Positions 28,219 to 36,682 of a DNA stretch of 64,000 bases are shown in pieces. Source of the stretch: Microbacterium sp. MYb72 (lineage in GTDB: Bacteria; Actinomycetota; Actinomycetes; Actinomycetales; Microbacteriaceae); NCBI RefSeq assembly GCF_002979415.1, contig NZ_PCOT01000013.1, forward strand, positions 1 to 64,000. Reading direction: 5' to 3'. Position numbers and translations under genes: made by a program. Within the stretch, counting starts at the first letter, position 1. Each line of letters starts with the position of its first letter. The notes under the pieces are model-generated. The model was not told the DNA's origin. It saw nothing but the letters and a program-made list of their open reading frames with translations, and did no database searches.

Positions 28219-29415
28219 TCACCGGCAGCCGGTGGCGGCGTCGATGTACGACTGCGGGGGATAGCCGTAGGCCCAGACCCCGTTCGCGTCGTCCGTGTAC
28301 CCCATGCTGATCGCCCAGGCCGTCGCCCACTTCTCGATGCTGTCCTGGGTGGACGAGTCGTACATGTCCTCGCACTTGACGCTGATCGCGTGGCCGACCT
28401 CGTGCGCGACGAGCGACTTGCTGCTGTAGGAGGGCCACCGTTCCGCCACCGAGTTCGAGAGCTCGATCACCGCGCGTCCTGGCGTGTCCCACCACCAGGT
28501 GGTGAGTCCGCCCATGCTCCCGCTGCCTCCGGCTCCGCTGACGATGGGGTTCCAGTCGAACTCCAGGAGAACGCCGGGCGCCAGCGAGCGCGCGAACGCC
28601 TCGATCTCCAGCCGTTTCGACAGCAGTGGTCCCGCCTTCTCGGCCAGTTCGGCCTGCTCGGACGAGACGACCAGGGCGGCGGCGCTCTGCAGGGAGGCGA
28701 GCGACGTCGCGGCGCTGGCATCGATGCCGGTCGCCGCGGACGCCTTCGCCGCCGCGTCGCGGAGAGCGATCACCGCATCGTTCTTCGCCGAGGGATGCGC
28801 GGCCTCGAATCCGACGGCGGTCGATGCCGCCGTCGTGAGCAGTGTCAGACCGGCATCCGACAGCGCGGTCTGCGCCTCGTCGATCGCCGGAGTCTCATCG
28901 GCGAGGTCGTCCGCCAGATCGTCGAGACCGTCGCGGTCGCCTGCGAGCCGATCGGACGCGGCGAAGAGCTCCCAGAACCAGGCGGGCTTCTCGCCGGGCT
29001 CGGGGATGCGCGAGTCCAGGACGTCCTCCGCGTCGGATGCGGCGGCCTCCGCTCCGGACACGGCGGCGGCGAGCGCGTCTTTCGACGCGGAATCCACCAG
29101 AGTCCCGTCATCGCTCTGGAGCAGCTGGGAGGCGAAGTCGGTGGTCGACTGCAGGTCGTTCGTGTCCGCTCGCACCTCGGCGATGGTCTCGCGTGTCGTC
29201 TGCACGGCGGCGTCGTACCGCTCGGCGGCGTCGTCGTAGCTCAGATTCGCACCCAGCTGAGCCGCGGCGAGTCCGCCGGCGACGATGAGAGCTCCGACGA
29301 CCCCGAGCACCAGTCCCGTGCGCCTTCTCCTCGGACGGGTCGGGGCGACGGGCGCACTGGAGAAGAGGAGCGGAAGCTCATGTGCGCCGCGCAGAGGGGA
29401 GTCCGGGTCGGTCAC
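28219..29415 (-). CDS. Membrane-anchored HEVGH zinc metallopeptidase-like protein
   Basis: 398 residues. Order: short cytosolic Pro/Arg-rich head ending RPRRRR, one transmembrane helix (about residues 33-54), a long Ala/Asp-rich helical region (about 60-270) that looks like coiled coil, and a C-terminal domain with HEVGH (about residues 338-342, zincin HExxH) in SLVAHEVGHAISVKC. A downstream Glu in SIEKWATAW may be a third zinc ligand (inference). Two Cys lie in the extracellular part. Family not recognised. GTG start with GGGAGGG upstream; an upstream extension would run into the tRNA-Gly gene and is rejected. A terminator lies between the tRNA and this gene. Confidence 0.75.
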   Translation of the reverse strand: MTDPDSPLRGAHELPLLFSSAPVAPTRPRRRRTGLVLGVVGALIVAGGLAAAQLGANLSYDDAAERYDAAVQTTRETIAEVRADTNDLQSTTDFASQLLQSDDGTLVDSASKDALAAAVSGAEAAASDAEDVLDSRIPEPGEKPAWFWELFAASDRLAGDRDGLDDLADDLADETPAIDEAQTALSDAGLTLLTTAASTAVGFEAAHPSAKNDAVIALRDAAAKASAATGIDASAATSLASLQSAAALVVSSEQAELAEKAGPLLSKRLEIEAFARSLAPGVLLEFDWNPIVSGAGGSGSMGGLTTWWWDTPGRAVIELSNSVAERWPSYSSKSLVAHEVGHAISVKCEDMYDSSTQDSIEKWATAWAISMGYTDDANGVWAYGYPPQSYIDAATGCR

Positions 29416-29431
29416 GGCATCCCTCCCTGTA

Positions 29432-29460
29432 GAAAAGGTCCTCGCCGTGGGCGAGGACCT
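29432..29460 (-). terminator. Terminator of tRNA-Gly
   Basis: On the minus strand an 11-bp stem (AGGTCCTCGCC with complement, loop CAC) is followed by TTTTCT, 11 nt downstream of the tRNA. This is the best classical intrinsic terminator on the minus strand here. Confidence 0.8.
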
Positions 29461-29470
29461 GATCAGATCG

Positions 29471-29541
29471 AGGGGGTGACGGGAATCGAACCCGCGCAAT
29501 CAGTTTGGAAGACTGAGACTCTACCATTGAGCTACACCCCC
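29471..29541 (-). tRNA. tRNA-Gly (anticodon TCC)
   Basis: 71-nt cloverleaf: acceptor GGGGGTG/CACCCCC, D-arm GCTC-AATGGTA-GAGT, anticodon arm TCAGT-CTTCCAA-ACTGA with anticodon TCC, T-arm GCGGG-TTCGATT-CCCGT, discriminator T. CCA is not encoded. Reads GGA/GGG codons. Confidence 0.96.
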
Positions 29542-29647
29542 GACGCGGGCCATTGCTGGCGCCGCACCGACTCATCGATCATAGCGGACAGTCAGGGGTG
29601 CTCTTGTCCGTTAGACTCGATGGGGCTGAATCTGCGCGCGGATTCCC

Positions 29648-29721
29648 CGGGGCGTAGCTCAGTTTGGTAGAGCGCCCGCTTTGGGAGCGGGAGGTCGCAG
29701 GTTCAACTCCTGTCGCCCCGA
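29648..29721 (+). tRNA. tRNA-Pro (anticodon TGG)
   Basis: 74-nt cloverleaf: acceptor CGGGGCG/CGCCCCG, D-arm AGCTCAGTTTGGTAGAGC, anticodon loop CTTTGGGA with TGG, T-arm GCAGG-TTCAACT-CCTGT, discriminator A. No encoded CCA. A TAGACT -10 box lies at 29612-29617. Confidence 0.96.
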
Positions 29722-29784
29722 CACGGCTTTCTCAAGCCTCAGCGCCGCGATTCAGCGCGGAAACTACAAGGAGAACAAACCAGC

Positions 29785-31248
29785 ATGGCGAACAGCACCG
29801 TCGAGAAGCTGACCCCGACCCGGGTCAAGCTCAGCATCACGGTCACCCCGGAAGACCTCAAGCCCAGCATCGCCCACGCCTACGAGCACATCGCTCAGGA
29901 CGTGCAGATCCCCGGCTTCCGCAAGGGCAAGGTCCCTGCTCCCATCATCGATCAGCGCATCGGCCGCGGTGCGGTCATCGAGCACGCGGTCAACGAGGGC
30001 CTCGACAAGTTCTTCCGTGACGCCACGGTCGAGCACAAGGTCCGCGTCGTCGGCCGCCCGTCGGCCGAGATCACGCAGTGGCCGAACGAGAAGGACTTCT
30101 CGGGCGACCTGCTCGTGGACATCGAGGTGGACGTCCGCCCCGAGATCGAGCTGCCCTCCTACGACGGCATCACCCTGACGGTCGACGCCGTCGAGGCCGA
30201 CGACGCCGCTCTCGACGAGGAGCTCGAGAACCTGCGCGCCCGCTTCGGCACGCTCGTCCCCGTCGACCGCCCCGCAGCGAAGGGCGACTTCGTCGAGCTC
30301 GACCTGGTCGCCACGATCGACGGCGCCGAGATCGACCGCGCGGAGGGCGTCTCCTACGAGGTCGGCTCCGGCGAGCTGCTCGAGGGCATCGACGACGCGA
30401 TCGAGTCGCTCACCGCCGGTGAGGACACGACCTTCCGCTCCGCCCTCGTCGGCGGCGACCACGCCGGCTCCGAGGCCGAGGTCTCCGTGACCGTCAAGGC
30501 CGTCAAGGAGCGCGAGCTCCCCGAGGCGGACGACGACTTCGCGCAGATCGCCAGCGAGTTCGACACGATCGCCGAGCTCCGCGCGAGCCTGGCCGAGCGC
30601 GTCTCGCAGCAGGGCGTCTTCACGCAGGGCTCCGCCGCTCGCGACAAGCTCGTCGAGACGCTGCTCGAGAAGATCGAGATCCCCGTTCCGCCGCAGCTCA
30701 TCGAGGACGAGGTGCACAACCACCTCGAGGGCGAAGGCCGCCTCGAGGACGACGTGCACCGTGCCGAGGTCACCGAGGCGAGCGAGAAGCAGTTCCGCAC
30801 GCAGGTGCTGCTCGACACCATCGCCGAGCAGGCTGACGTACAGGTCTCGCAGGAGGAGCTCTCGCAGTACCTCGTGCAGTCCGCTGCGCAGTACGGCATG
30901 GCGCCGCAGGAGTTCGTCGAGGCGCTGCAGTCGTCGAACCAGCTGCCCGCGCTCGTCGGCGAGGTCGCCCGCAACAAGGCCCTCGCGATCGCCCTGGGCA
31001 AGGTCAAGGTCGTCGACACCAACGGCAAGGCTGTGGACCTGAGCGACTTCGTCGTCGTCGACGACGAGACTTCGGACGAGGAGGCTCCCGCCGAGGAGAA
31101 GCCCGCCAAGAAGGCTCCCGCCAAGAAGGCTCCGGCCAAGAAGGCTCCGGCCGACAAGGCCGACGCCGCCGCGGAGGACAAGCCCGCCGCGAAGAAACCG
31201 GCTGCCAAGAAGGCTCCGGCCAAGAAGGCCGCCGACAAGGCTGAGTGA
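29785..31248 (+). CDS. tig: Trigger factor
   Basis: Ribosome-bound chaperone and peptidyl-prolyl isomerase for nascent chains. 487 residues: ribosome-binding domain with GFRKGKVP (about residues 44-51), FKBP-type PPIase domain (about 160-245, [15 protein letters not shown]), C-terminal chaperone arms, then a 60-residue low-complexity tail of Ala-Pro-Lys repeats (PAKKA units) with an acidic lead-in. The tail is absent from E. coli Tig but common in actinobacteria. tig precedes clpP1-clpP2, as in many bacteria. Confidence 0.97.
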   Translation: MANSTVEKLTPTRVKLSITVTPEDLKPSIAHAYEHIAQDVQIPGFRKGKVPAPIIDQRIGRGAVIEHAVNEGLDKFFRDATVEHKVRVVGRPSAEITQWPNEKDFSGDLLVDIEVDVRPEIELPSYDGITLTVDAVEADDAALDEELENLRARFGTLVPVDRPAAKGDFVELDLVATIDGAEIDRAEGVSYEVGSGELLEGIDDAIESLTAGEDTTFRSALVGGDHAGSEAEVSVTVKAVKERELPEADDDFAQIASEFDTIAELRASLAERVSQQGVFTQGSAARDKLVETLLEKIEIPVPPQLIEDEVHNHLEGEGRLEDDVHRAEVTEASEKQFRTQVLLDTIAEQADVQVSQEELSQYLVQSAAQYGMAPQEFVEALQSSNQLPALVGEVARNKALAIALGKVKVVDTNGKAVDLSDFVVVDDETSDEEAPAEEKPAKKAPAKKAPAKKAPADKADAAAEDKPAAKKPAAKKAPAKKAADKAE

Positions 31249-31263
31249 TCGAACGATCACGAG

Positions 31264-31296
31264 AAGGGGCGGATGCTGCGGCATCCGCCCCTTTTT
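31264..31296 (+). terminator. Intrinsic terminator after tig
   Basis: 13-bp perfect stem AAGGGGCGGATGC with a TGCG loop followed by a run of five T. It contains the genome word GGATGC/GCATCC in its stem. Confidence 0.92.
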
Positions 31297-31316
31297 CATC
31301 ACCGGAAGGACAGGGC

Positions 31317-31811
31317 ATGAAGAGCTGGGACCAGCGGATCGACGACGTGTGGGATGACGCCTCGGGCGAGGAGGTCGGCGACGAGACCATCGCACGCATC
31401 GACGCACTCGCCGCGGAGCGCGGGGAGGACGATGCGCGAGCGGAGTTCGAGCGCGCGGGGGCGCGGGATTCGGCGGGGCGTCCTGCCGAAGCCGTGGTGC
31501 TCTACCGTCGCGCGCTCGAGCTCGGCCTCGATGAGGAGCACCACCCGCAGTGCGTGATCCAGCTGGCGAGCTCCCTGCGCAACCTGGGAGAGTACGACGA
31601 TGCTCTCGCCGTGATCACGGCGGAGGAGGAGCGCTCGCCCGACGGACCGTATCGGGATGCCGTGGCGACCGTGCACGCGCTCATCCTCGCGAGCGCGGGG
31701 CAGCCCGCACGGGGCCTCTCGGTGGCGCTGCTCGCCCTCGTTCCGCACCTGCCGCGCTACCACCGCTCCATGACCGCGTACGCCCACGAGATCGCCGACG
31801 CCGACACCTGA
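31317..31811 (+). CDS. Tetratricopeptide-repeat protein
   Basis: 164-residue soluble protein with about three TPR-like helical hairpins (EAVVLYRRALELGLDEEH..., CVIQLASSLRNLGEYDDAL..., DAVATVHALILASAG...). It matches the small TPR_5-type family common in actinobacteria, function unknown. ATG at 31317 with GGAAGGA 8 nt upstream; it starts only 20 nt after the tig terminator, so it depends on readthrough or a promoter inside the terminator region. Confidence 0.8.
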   Translation: MKSWDQRIDDVWDDASGEEVGDETIARIDALAAERGEDDARAEFERAGARDSAGRPAEAVVLYRRALELGLDEEHHPQCVIQLASSLRNLGEYDDALAVITAEEERSPDGPYRDAVATVHALILASAGQPARGLSVALLALVPHLPRYHRSMTAYAHEIADADT

Positions 31812-31854
31812 TATGCCGACGGCGAACACGGCCTGAACGCCGCGTTGTCGCCGG

Positions 31855-31860
31855 TAGATT
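31855..31860 (+). promoter_or_regulatory. Probable -10 box of clpP1P2
   Basis: TAGATT in CGGTAGATTCGAAATC, 34 nt before the clpP1 ATG. No heat-shock or ClgR operator could be identified with confidence in the short upstream gap. Confidence 0.4.
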
Positions 31861-31893
31861 CGAAATCACTGAAACACGGAATCAGGAGCTGAC

Positions 31894-32490
31894 ATGGCTG
31901 CAGAACCCCTCCTCGCGACGAGCGTCTTCGACCGTCTGCTGAAGGACCGCATCATCTGGCTGGGGTCGGAGGTGCGCGACGAGAACGCCAACGAGATCTG
32001 CGCGAAGATCCTTCTTCTCGCCGCAGAGGACTCCGAGAAGGACATCTTCCTCTACGTCAACTCGCCCGGTGGCTCGATCACCGCGGGTATGGCGATCTAC
32101 GACACGATGCAGTTCGTCCCGAACGACATCGTCACCGTCGGCATCGGCATGGCGGCGTCCATGGGGCAGCTGCTGCTGACCGCCGGCACCAAGGGCAAGC
32201 GGTACATCACCCCGAACGCCCGTGTGCTGCTGCACCAGCCGCACGGCGGCTTCGGCGGAACGTCGAGCGACATCCAGACGCAGGCGCAGCTCATCACCTC
32301 GATGAAGAACCGCCTCGCGGAGATCACCGCGGCGCAGACCGGCAAGTCGGTCGAGCAGATCAACGCCGACGGCGACCGTGACCGCTGGTTCACGGCTCAG
32401 GAGGCGCTCGAGTACGGCTTCGTCGACCACATCCGCGAATCGGCTTCCGACGTCATCGGCGGCGGCGGCACCGAGCAGGACTCCAAGTAA
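31894..32490 (+). CDS. clpP1: ATP-dependent Clp protease proteolytic subunit 1
   Basis: Serine peptidase that forms a mixed ClpP1P2 barrel in actinobacteria and receives unfolded substrates from ClpX or ClpC. 198 residues with catalytic Ser89 in GMAASMGQ, His114 in LLHQPHGG and the late Asp near [10 protein letters not shown]. The oligomerisation segment [20 protein letters not shown], split across positions 54-73, is intact. clpP2 follows after 20 nt, so they are cotranscribed. Confidence 0.97.
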   Translation: MAAEPLLATSVFDRLLKDRIIWLGSEVRDENANEICAKILLLAAEDSEKDIFLYVNSPGGSITAGMAIYDTMQFVPNDIVTVGIGMAASMGQLLLTAGTKGKRYITPNARVLLHQPHGGFGGTSSDIQTQAQLITSMKNRLAEITAAQTGKSVEQINADGDRDRWFTAQEALEYGFVDHIRESASDVIGGGGTEQDSK

Positions 32491-32510
32491 GCGGAAAGAG
32501 AAGGAATCAC

Positions 32511-33152
32511 ATGTACACCCCCACCTTCCAGTCCGCTGGCAACCTCCCGTCCAGCCGCTACGTGCTCCCGCAGTTCGAGGAGCGCACGGCCTACGGCTTC
32601 AAGCGTCAGGACCCGTACAACAAGCTGTTCGAAGACCGCGTGATCTTCCTCGGCGTGCAGGTCGACGACGCGTCCGCCGACGACGTGATGGCGCAGCTCC
32701 TCGTCCTGGAGAGTCAGGACTCCGAGCGCGACATCACGATGTACATCAACTCTCCCGGCGGATCCTTCACCGCGATGACGGCGATCTACGACACGATGCA
32801 GTACGTCGCGCCGCAGATCCAGACCGTCGTGCTCGGACAGGCGGCGTCTGCCGCATCCGTGCTGCTCGCGGCAGGAGCCCCCGGCAAGCGTCTGGCTCTG
32901 CCGAACGCTCGTGTGCTGATCCACCAGCCGGCGATGGGCGAGGCGGGCCACGGGCAGGCGTCCGACATCGAGATCCAGGCGGCGGAGATCCTCCGCATGC
33001 GGACCTGGCTCGAGGAGACCATGGCTCACCACACCAACCGCACCGCCGAGCAGGTCAACCGCGACATCGACCGCGACAACATCCTCTCCGCCGAGCAGGC
33101 GAAGGAGTACGGCATCGTCGACCAGGTGCTCACGACGCGCAAGCGCGTCTAA
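32511..33152 (+). CDS. clpP2: ATP-dependent Clp protease proteolytic subunit 2
   Basis: Second, distinct ClpP ring partner. 213 residues with catalytic Ser113 in GQAASAAS, His138 in LIHQPAMG and late Asp in DIDRDN. The longer N-terminus (about 25 residues before the core) is typical of actinobacterial ClpP2, which docks the ATPase. A terminator 20 nt downstream separates it from the deo cassette that lies before clpX. Confidence 0.97.
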   Translation: MYTPTFQSAGNLPSSRYVLPQFEERTAYGFKRQDPYNKLFEDRVIFLGVQVDDASADDVMAQLLVLESQDSERDITMYINSPGGSFTAMTAIYDTMQYVAPQIQTVVLGQAASAASVLLAAGAPGKRLALPNARVLIHQPAMGEAGHGQASDIEIQAAEILRMRTWLEETMAHHTNRTAEQVNRDIDRDNILSAEQAKEYGIVDQVLTTRKRV

Positions 33153-33171
33153 GCTCCGCTCCACTCCGCTG

Positions 33172-33204
33172 AAGGACGCCGGTCATCAGACCGGCGTCCT
33201 TTTG
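33172..33204 (+). terminator. Terminator after clpP2
   Basis: 12-bp perfect stem AAGGACGCCGGT, loop CATCAG, followed by TTTG. Confidence 0.87.
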
Positions 33205-33225
33205 CGCATCCTCTCGCGCACCGGG

Positions 33226-33239
33226 TGCTCATATGAGCA
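33226..33239. promoter_or_regulatory. Palindromic operator upstream of SorC/DeoR-type regulator
   Basis: Perfect 14-bp palindrome TGCTCATATGAGCA, flanked by direct copies of CGGGTGC (33222-33228, partly overlapping, and 33242-33248). It ends 28 nt before the probable -10 TATCCT (33268-33273) and 54 nt before the GTG. Position suggests binding of the regulator or overlap with the upstream part of the promoter. Confidence 0.6.
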
Positions 33240-33293
33240 AACGGGTGCACGAACGCAGATGACCCTCTATCCTGGTGAAGGAAGGAGGATGCC

Positions 33294-34229
33294 GTGGAAG
33301 AAGAGCTGGTCATGGTTCGCGTCGCCGAGCTGTACTACGACGAGGACAAGACTCAGGACGAAATCGGCGCCCTTCTCAAGATCTCCCGCTGGAAGGTCGG
33401 CCGCCTGCTCACGCAGGCTCGCGAGCGCGGCATCGTCCGCATCGAGATCGTGCATCCGCGCGCGCGTCGGCTGGGCCTCGAGCGCCAGCTGGTGGAGAAG
33501 CACGGCCTCGCCGCCGCCATCGTCGTGCCGGCGCCCGAAGGCGATGAGGGCACGCTCGAACGCGTCGCCCAGGCCGCAGCGGACTATCTCACTGCGATGC
33601 GTCCCGTGCCCCGCACGCTCGGGGTCAGCTGGGGCCGGACGCTCCGCGCGGTCGCCGAGGCGCTGCCCGACGGCTGGGCCACGGGAGTGACGGTCGTGCA
33701 GCTGAACGGAGGAGTGAGCCTCAACCGCCGTTCCGGTGGTGCGGCCGGTCTCGCGGTCACGATCGCCCAGCGGGCATCGGGACACGTGTCGCTGCTGCCA
33801 AGCCCGGCGATCCTGGAACGCGTCGAGACCAAGCAGGCGATCGAAGCCGATCGCACGGTCGCCGCAGTGCTTGAGGAGGCTGCGGAGGCGCAGGCCTTCC
33901 TCTTCACCGCAGGGCCCTGCGACGCGACATCGGCGCACGTCGAGAACGGCTACCTGACGGCATCCGATGTCGAGGAGCTGGCGCGCCGCGGAGCGGTCGG
34001 CGACGTCCTCGGCCGCTACATCGACGCCGACGGCAACATCGTCGACCCCCAGCTCGACGCCCGCACGGTGGGTGTCGAGCTCGACAGGCTCCGCGCCGCC
34101 ACGAGGGCGGTCTTCGTCGCCACGGGTGCGGCGAAGCATGACATCGCGCGCACGGTCGTCACCAGCGGCCTGTGCAGCGTGATCGTGACAGATGAGAACA
34201 CAGCCAGAGCATTGTTGGAGGAACAGTGA
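33294..34229 (+). CDS. deoR: SorC-family sugar-phosphate-responsive transcriptional regulator
   Basis: 311 residues. N-terminal helix-turn-helix (about residues 8-50, YYDEDKTQDEIGALLKISRW then GRLL) and a large C-terminal sugar-phosphate-binding domain (LGVSWGRTLRAVAEALP, VQLNGG, FLFTAGPCD). This is the SorC/Bacillus DeoR architecture. It heads the deoC operon and probably senses deoxyribose 5-phosphate, repressing through the palindrome at 33226; effector and gene symbol are inferred from context. GTG start with GGAGG upstream; stop overlaps the deoC GTG (GTGA). Confidence 0.88.
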   Translation: MEEELVMVRVAELYYDEDKTQDEIGALLKISRWKVGRLLTQARERGIVRIEIVHPRARRLGLERQLVEKHGLAAAIVVPAPEGDEGTLERVAQAAADYLTAMRPVPRTLGVSWGRTLRAVAEALPDGWATGVTVVQLNGGVSLNRRSGGAAGLAVTIAQRASGHVSLLPSPAILERVETKQAIEADRTVAAVLEEAAEAQAFLFTAGPCDATSAHVENGYLTASDVEELARRGAVGDVLGRYIDADGNIVDPQLDARTVGVELDRLRAATRAVFVATGAAKHDIARTVVTSGLCSVIVTDENTARALLEEQ

Positions 34230-35227
34230 CGACCAAAGAACTCAGCCGCCGATCGGCGGTGGACGTGCTGGGCGGTGAGCCCGACGACGCGACGCTCCGG
34301 CGCTTCCTGCACGGACTCCCCGGTGTGGATGCGGTGGGCCTGGAACAGCGAGCGGCCGGACTCGGCACGCGATCGATCAAGACGACGTCGAAGGCCTGGG
34401 CGCTCGACACGATCATCACGCTGATCGACCTCACCACCCTGGAGGGCGCAGACACGCCAGGCAAGGTGCGCTCCCTCGTCGCGAAGGCGAAGAATCCGGA
34501 TGCGGCAGACCCGACCACGCCGCGCGTCGCCGCGGTGTGCGTGTACGGCGACATGGTCGGCGACGCGGTCACCGCTCTCGGCGACCTGCACGGCGACCCC
34601 GACGACGGCCGCATCTCGGTCGCGGCGGTGGCCACGGCGTTCCCCAGCGGGCGGTCATCCCTCGCCATCAAGCTCGCAGACACGGCGGAGGCCGTCGCCG
34701 CGGGCGCCGATGAGATCGACATGGTGATCGACCGCGGGGCGTTCCTGTCGGGTCGCTACGGTCTGGTGTTCGACCAGATCGCCCAGGTGAAGGAGGCCTG
34801 CCGTCGCGAGGACGGCAGCTATGCCTCGCTCAAGGTGATCCTGGAGACCGGCGAGCTCAACACCTACGACAACATCAAGCGCGCCTCCTGGCTCGGCATC
34901 CTCGCGGGCGGCGACTTCATCAAGACCTCCACCGGCAAGGTGCAGCCCGCTGCGACACTGCCGACCACGCTGCTCATGCTGGAGACCGTGCGCGACTGGC
35001 ACCGCGGCACCGGCGAGAAGATCGGCGTCAAGCCGGCCGGCGGCATCCGCTCGTCGAAGGACGCGGTGAAGTACCTGGTGACCGTCGCCGAGACCGTCGG
35101 AGAGGAATGGCTGCAGCCGCACCTGTTCCGTTTCGGCGCATCGAGCCTCCTCAACGACGTGCTGCTGCAGCGCCAGAAGCTCGCCTCCGGCCACTACTCC
35201 GGCCCCGACTACGTCACGATCGACTGA
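34226..35227 (+). CDS. deoC: Deoxyribose-phosphate aldolase
   Basis: Cleaves 2-deoxyribose 5-phosphate to glyceraldehyde 3-phosphate and acetaldehyde. 333 residues, class I aldolase barrel with the Schiff-base Lys in GGDFIKTSTGKV and the proton-relay Lys in GVKPAGGIRS. It is longer than the short DeoC type (~220) because of an N-terminal region, as in eukaryotic and many actinobacterial DeoC. Coupled to the regulator by a GTGA overlap. The dehydrogenase that follows would dispose of the acetaldehyde. Confidence 0.96.
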   Translation: MTTKELSRRSAVDVLGGEPDDATLRRFLHGLPGVDAVGLEQRAAGLGTRSIKTTSKAWALDTIITLIDLTTLEGADTPGKVRSLVAKAKNPDAADPTTPRVAAVCVYGDMVGDAVTALGDLHGDPDDGRISVAAVATAFPSGRSSLAIKLADTAEAVAAGADEIDMVIDRGAFLSGRYGLVFDQIAQVKEACRREDGSYASLKVILETGELNTYDNIKRASWLGILAGGDFIKTSTGKVQPAATLPTTLLMLETVRDWHRGTGEKIGVKPAGGIRSSKDAVKYLVTVAETVGEEWLQPHLFRFGASSLLNDVLLQRQKLASGHYSGPDYVTID

Positions 35228-35239
35228 GTGGAACCGAAC

Positions 35240-36682
35240 ATGTCATTTCTGGAATACGCCCCCGCGCCGGAGTCGAAGGCCGTCCTGAACCTCAGGGACA
35301 GCTACGGCCTGTTCATCGACGGCGAGATCGTCGACGGATCGGGGAAGAGCTTCACGACCATCTCGCCGTCGGATGAGACCCGCATCGCGGAGATCGCCAC
35401 CGCGAGCGACGAGGACGTCGACCGTGCCGTCGCCGCCGCACGTCGCGCCTACGACCGGACCTGGTCGAAGATGAGCGGTCGGGACCGCGGCAAGTACCTG
35501 TTCCGCATCGCACGTCTGGTGCAGGAGCGCGCCCGCGAGCTCGCGGTCGCCGAGAGCCTCGACAACGGCAAGCCGATCAAGGAGAGCCGCGATGTCGACG
35601 TTCCTCTCGTCGCATCCTGGTTCTTCTACTACGCCGGCTGGGCAGACAAGCTCGACTACGCCGGGCTCGGCGCCAACCCGCGCGCGCTCGGCGTCGCAGG
35701 CCAGGTCATCCCGTGGAACTTCCCGCTGCTCATGCTCGCGTGGAAGCTCGCCCCTGCGCTGGCTGCGGGGAACACCGTCGTGCTCAAGCCCGCCGAGACC
35801 ACGCCCCTCACTGCGCTGATCTTCGCGGAGATCCTGCAGCAGGCTGACCTCCCCGCCGGTGTGGTGAACATCATCACCGGAGCCGGTGCGACCGGCGCGG
35901 CGCTCGTCCGCCACCCCGACGTCGACAAGGTCGCGTTCACCGGCTCCACCGGAGTCGGTCGCGACATCGCCAAGGCCGTCGCGGGAACCGGCAAGAAGCT
36001 CACGCTCGAACTCGGCGGCAAGGCGGCGAACATCGTGTTCGACGATGCGCCGATCGACCAGGCCGTCGAGGGCATCGTCAACGGGATCTTCTTCAACCAG
36101 GGGCACGTCTGCTGCGCGGGCAGCCGGCTGCTCGTGCAGGAGTCGATCCACGACGAGGTCGTCGACAGGCTCAAGAACCGCCTGTCGACGCTGCGCCTGG
36201 GCGACCCGCTCGACAAGAACACCGACATCGGCGCGATCAACTCCGCCGCTCAGCTGGCCCGCATCCGCGAGCTCAGCGACATCGGAGAGGCCGAGGGCGC
36301 CGAGCGCTGGACCGCGGACTGCGTGATCCCCGAGAAGGGCTTCTGGTTCGCTCCCACGATCTTCACCGGCGTCGAGGCGTCGCACCGGATCGCCCGCGAC
36401 GAGGTGTTCGGACCAGTGCTCTCGGTGCTCACCTTCCGCACCCCGGCGGAGGCGATCGCCAAGGCCAACAACACCCCCTACGGTCTGTCCGCGGGAATCT
36501 GGTCGGACAAGGGGTCGCGGATCCTCGCCGTCGCCGACCGTCTGCGCGCCGGCGTGATCTGGGCCAACACCTTCAACCGCTTCGACCCGTCCAGCCCGTT
36601 CGGCGGCTACAAGGAGTCCGGATACGGCCGCGAAGGCGGACGTCAGGGTCTGACCGCCTACCTCCAGGGAGCAGCATCATGA
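35240..36682 (+). CDS. Aldehyde dehydrogenase
   Basis: 480-residue NAD(P)-dependent aldehyde dehydrogenase with complete catalytic set: Asn in IPWNFPLLM, Lys in VLKPAE, GSTGVG for the cofactor, general base Glu in LELGGK and catalytic Cys in GHVCCAGSR. Downstream of deoC its likely substrate is acetaldehyde (inference). The start used is ATG at 35240; a GTG at 35228, directly after the deoC stop, would add MEPN-type residues. Its stop overlaps the ATG of the half-length dehydrogenase (ATGA), implying coupled synthesis of the two. Confidence 0.93.
   Translation: MSFLEYAPAPESKAVLNLRDSYGLFIDGEIVDGSGKSFTTISPSDETRIAEIATASDEDVDRAVAAARRAYDRTWSKMSGRDRGKYLFRIARLVQERARELAVAESLDNGKPIKESRDVDVPLVASWFFYYAGWADKLDYAGLGANPRALGVAGQVIPWNFPLLMLAWKLAPALAAGNTVVLKPAETTPLTALIFAEILQQADLPAGVVNIITGAGATGAALVRHPDVDKVAFTGSTGVGRDIAKAVAGTGKKLTLELGGKAANIVFDDAPIDQAVEGIVNGIFFNQGHVCCAGSRLLVQESIHDEVVDRLKNRLSTLRLGDPLDKNTDIGAINSAAQLARIRELSDIGEAEGAERWTADCVIPEKGFWFAPTIFTGVEASHRIARDEVFGPVLSVLTFRTPAEAIAKANNTPYGLSAGIWSDKGSRILAVADRLRAGVIWANTFNRFDPSSPFGGYKESGYGREGGRQGLTAYLQGAAS

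Noticed and set aside
29416..29499. N-terminal extension of the HEVGH protein
   Set aside because: The in-frame ATG at 29499 lies within the tRNA-Gly gene and upstream of its terminator. The GTG at 29415 has a good ribosome-binding site.
29471..29721. tRNA pair as possible integration site
   Set aside because: Both tRNAs are complete and no partial duplicate of a tRNA 3' end, integrase or change in composition is seen nearby.
31081..31245. Tandem repeat or CRISPR-like array
   Set aside because: The repetitive DNA is in-frame coding for PAKKA units of trigger factor, without spacers.
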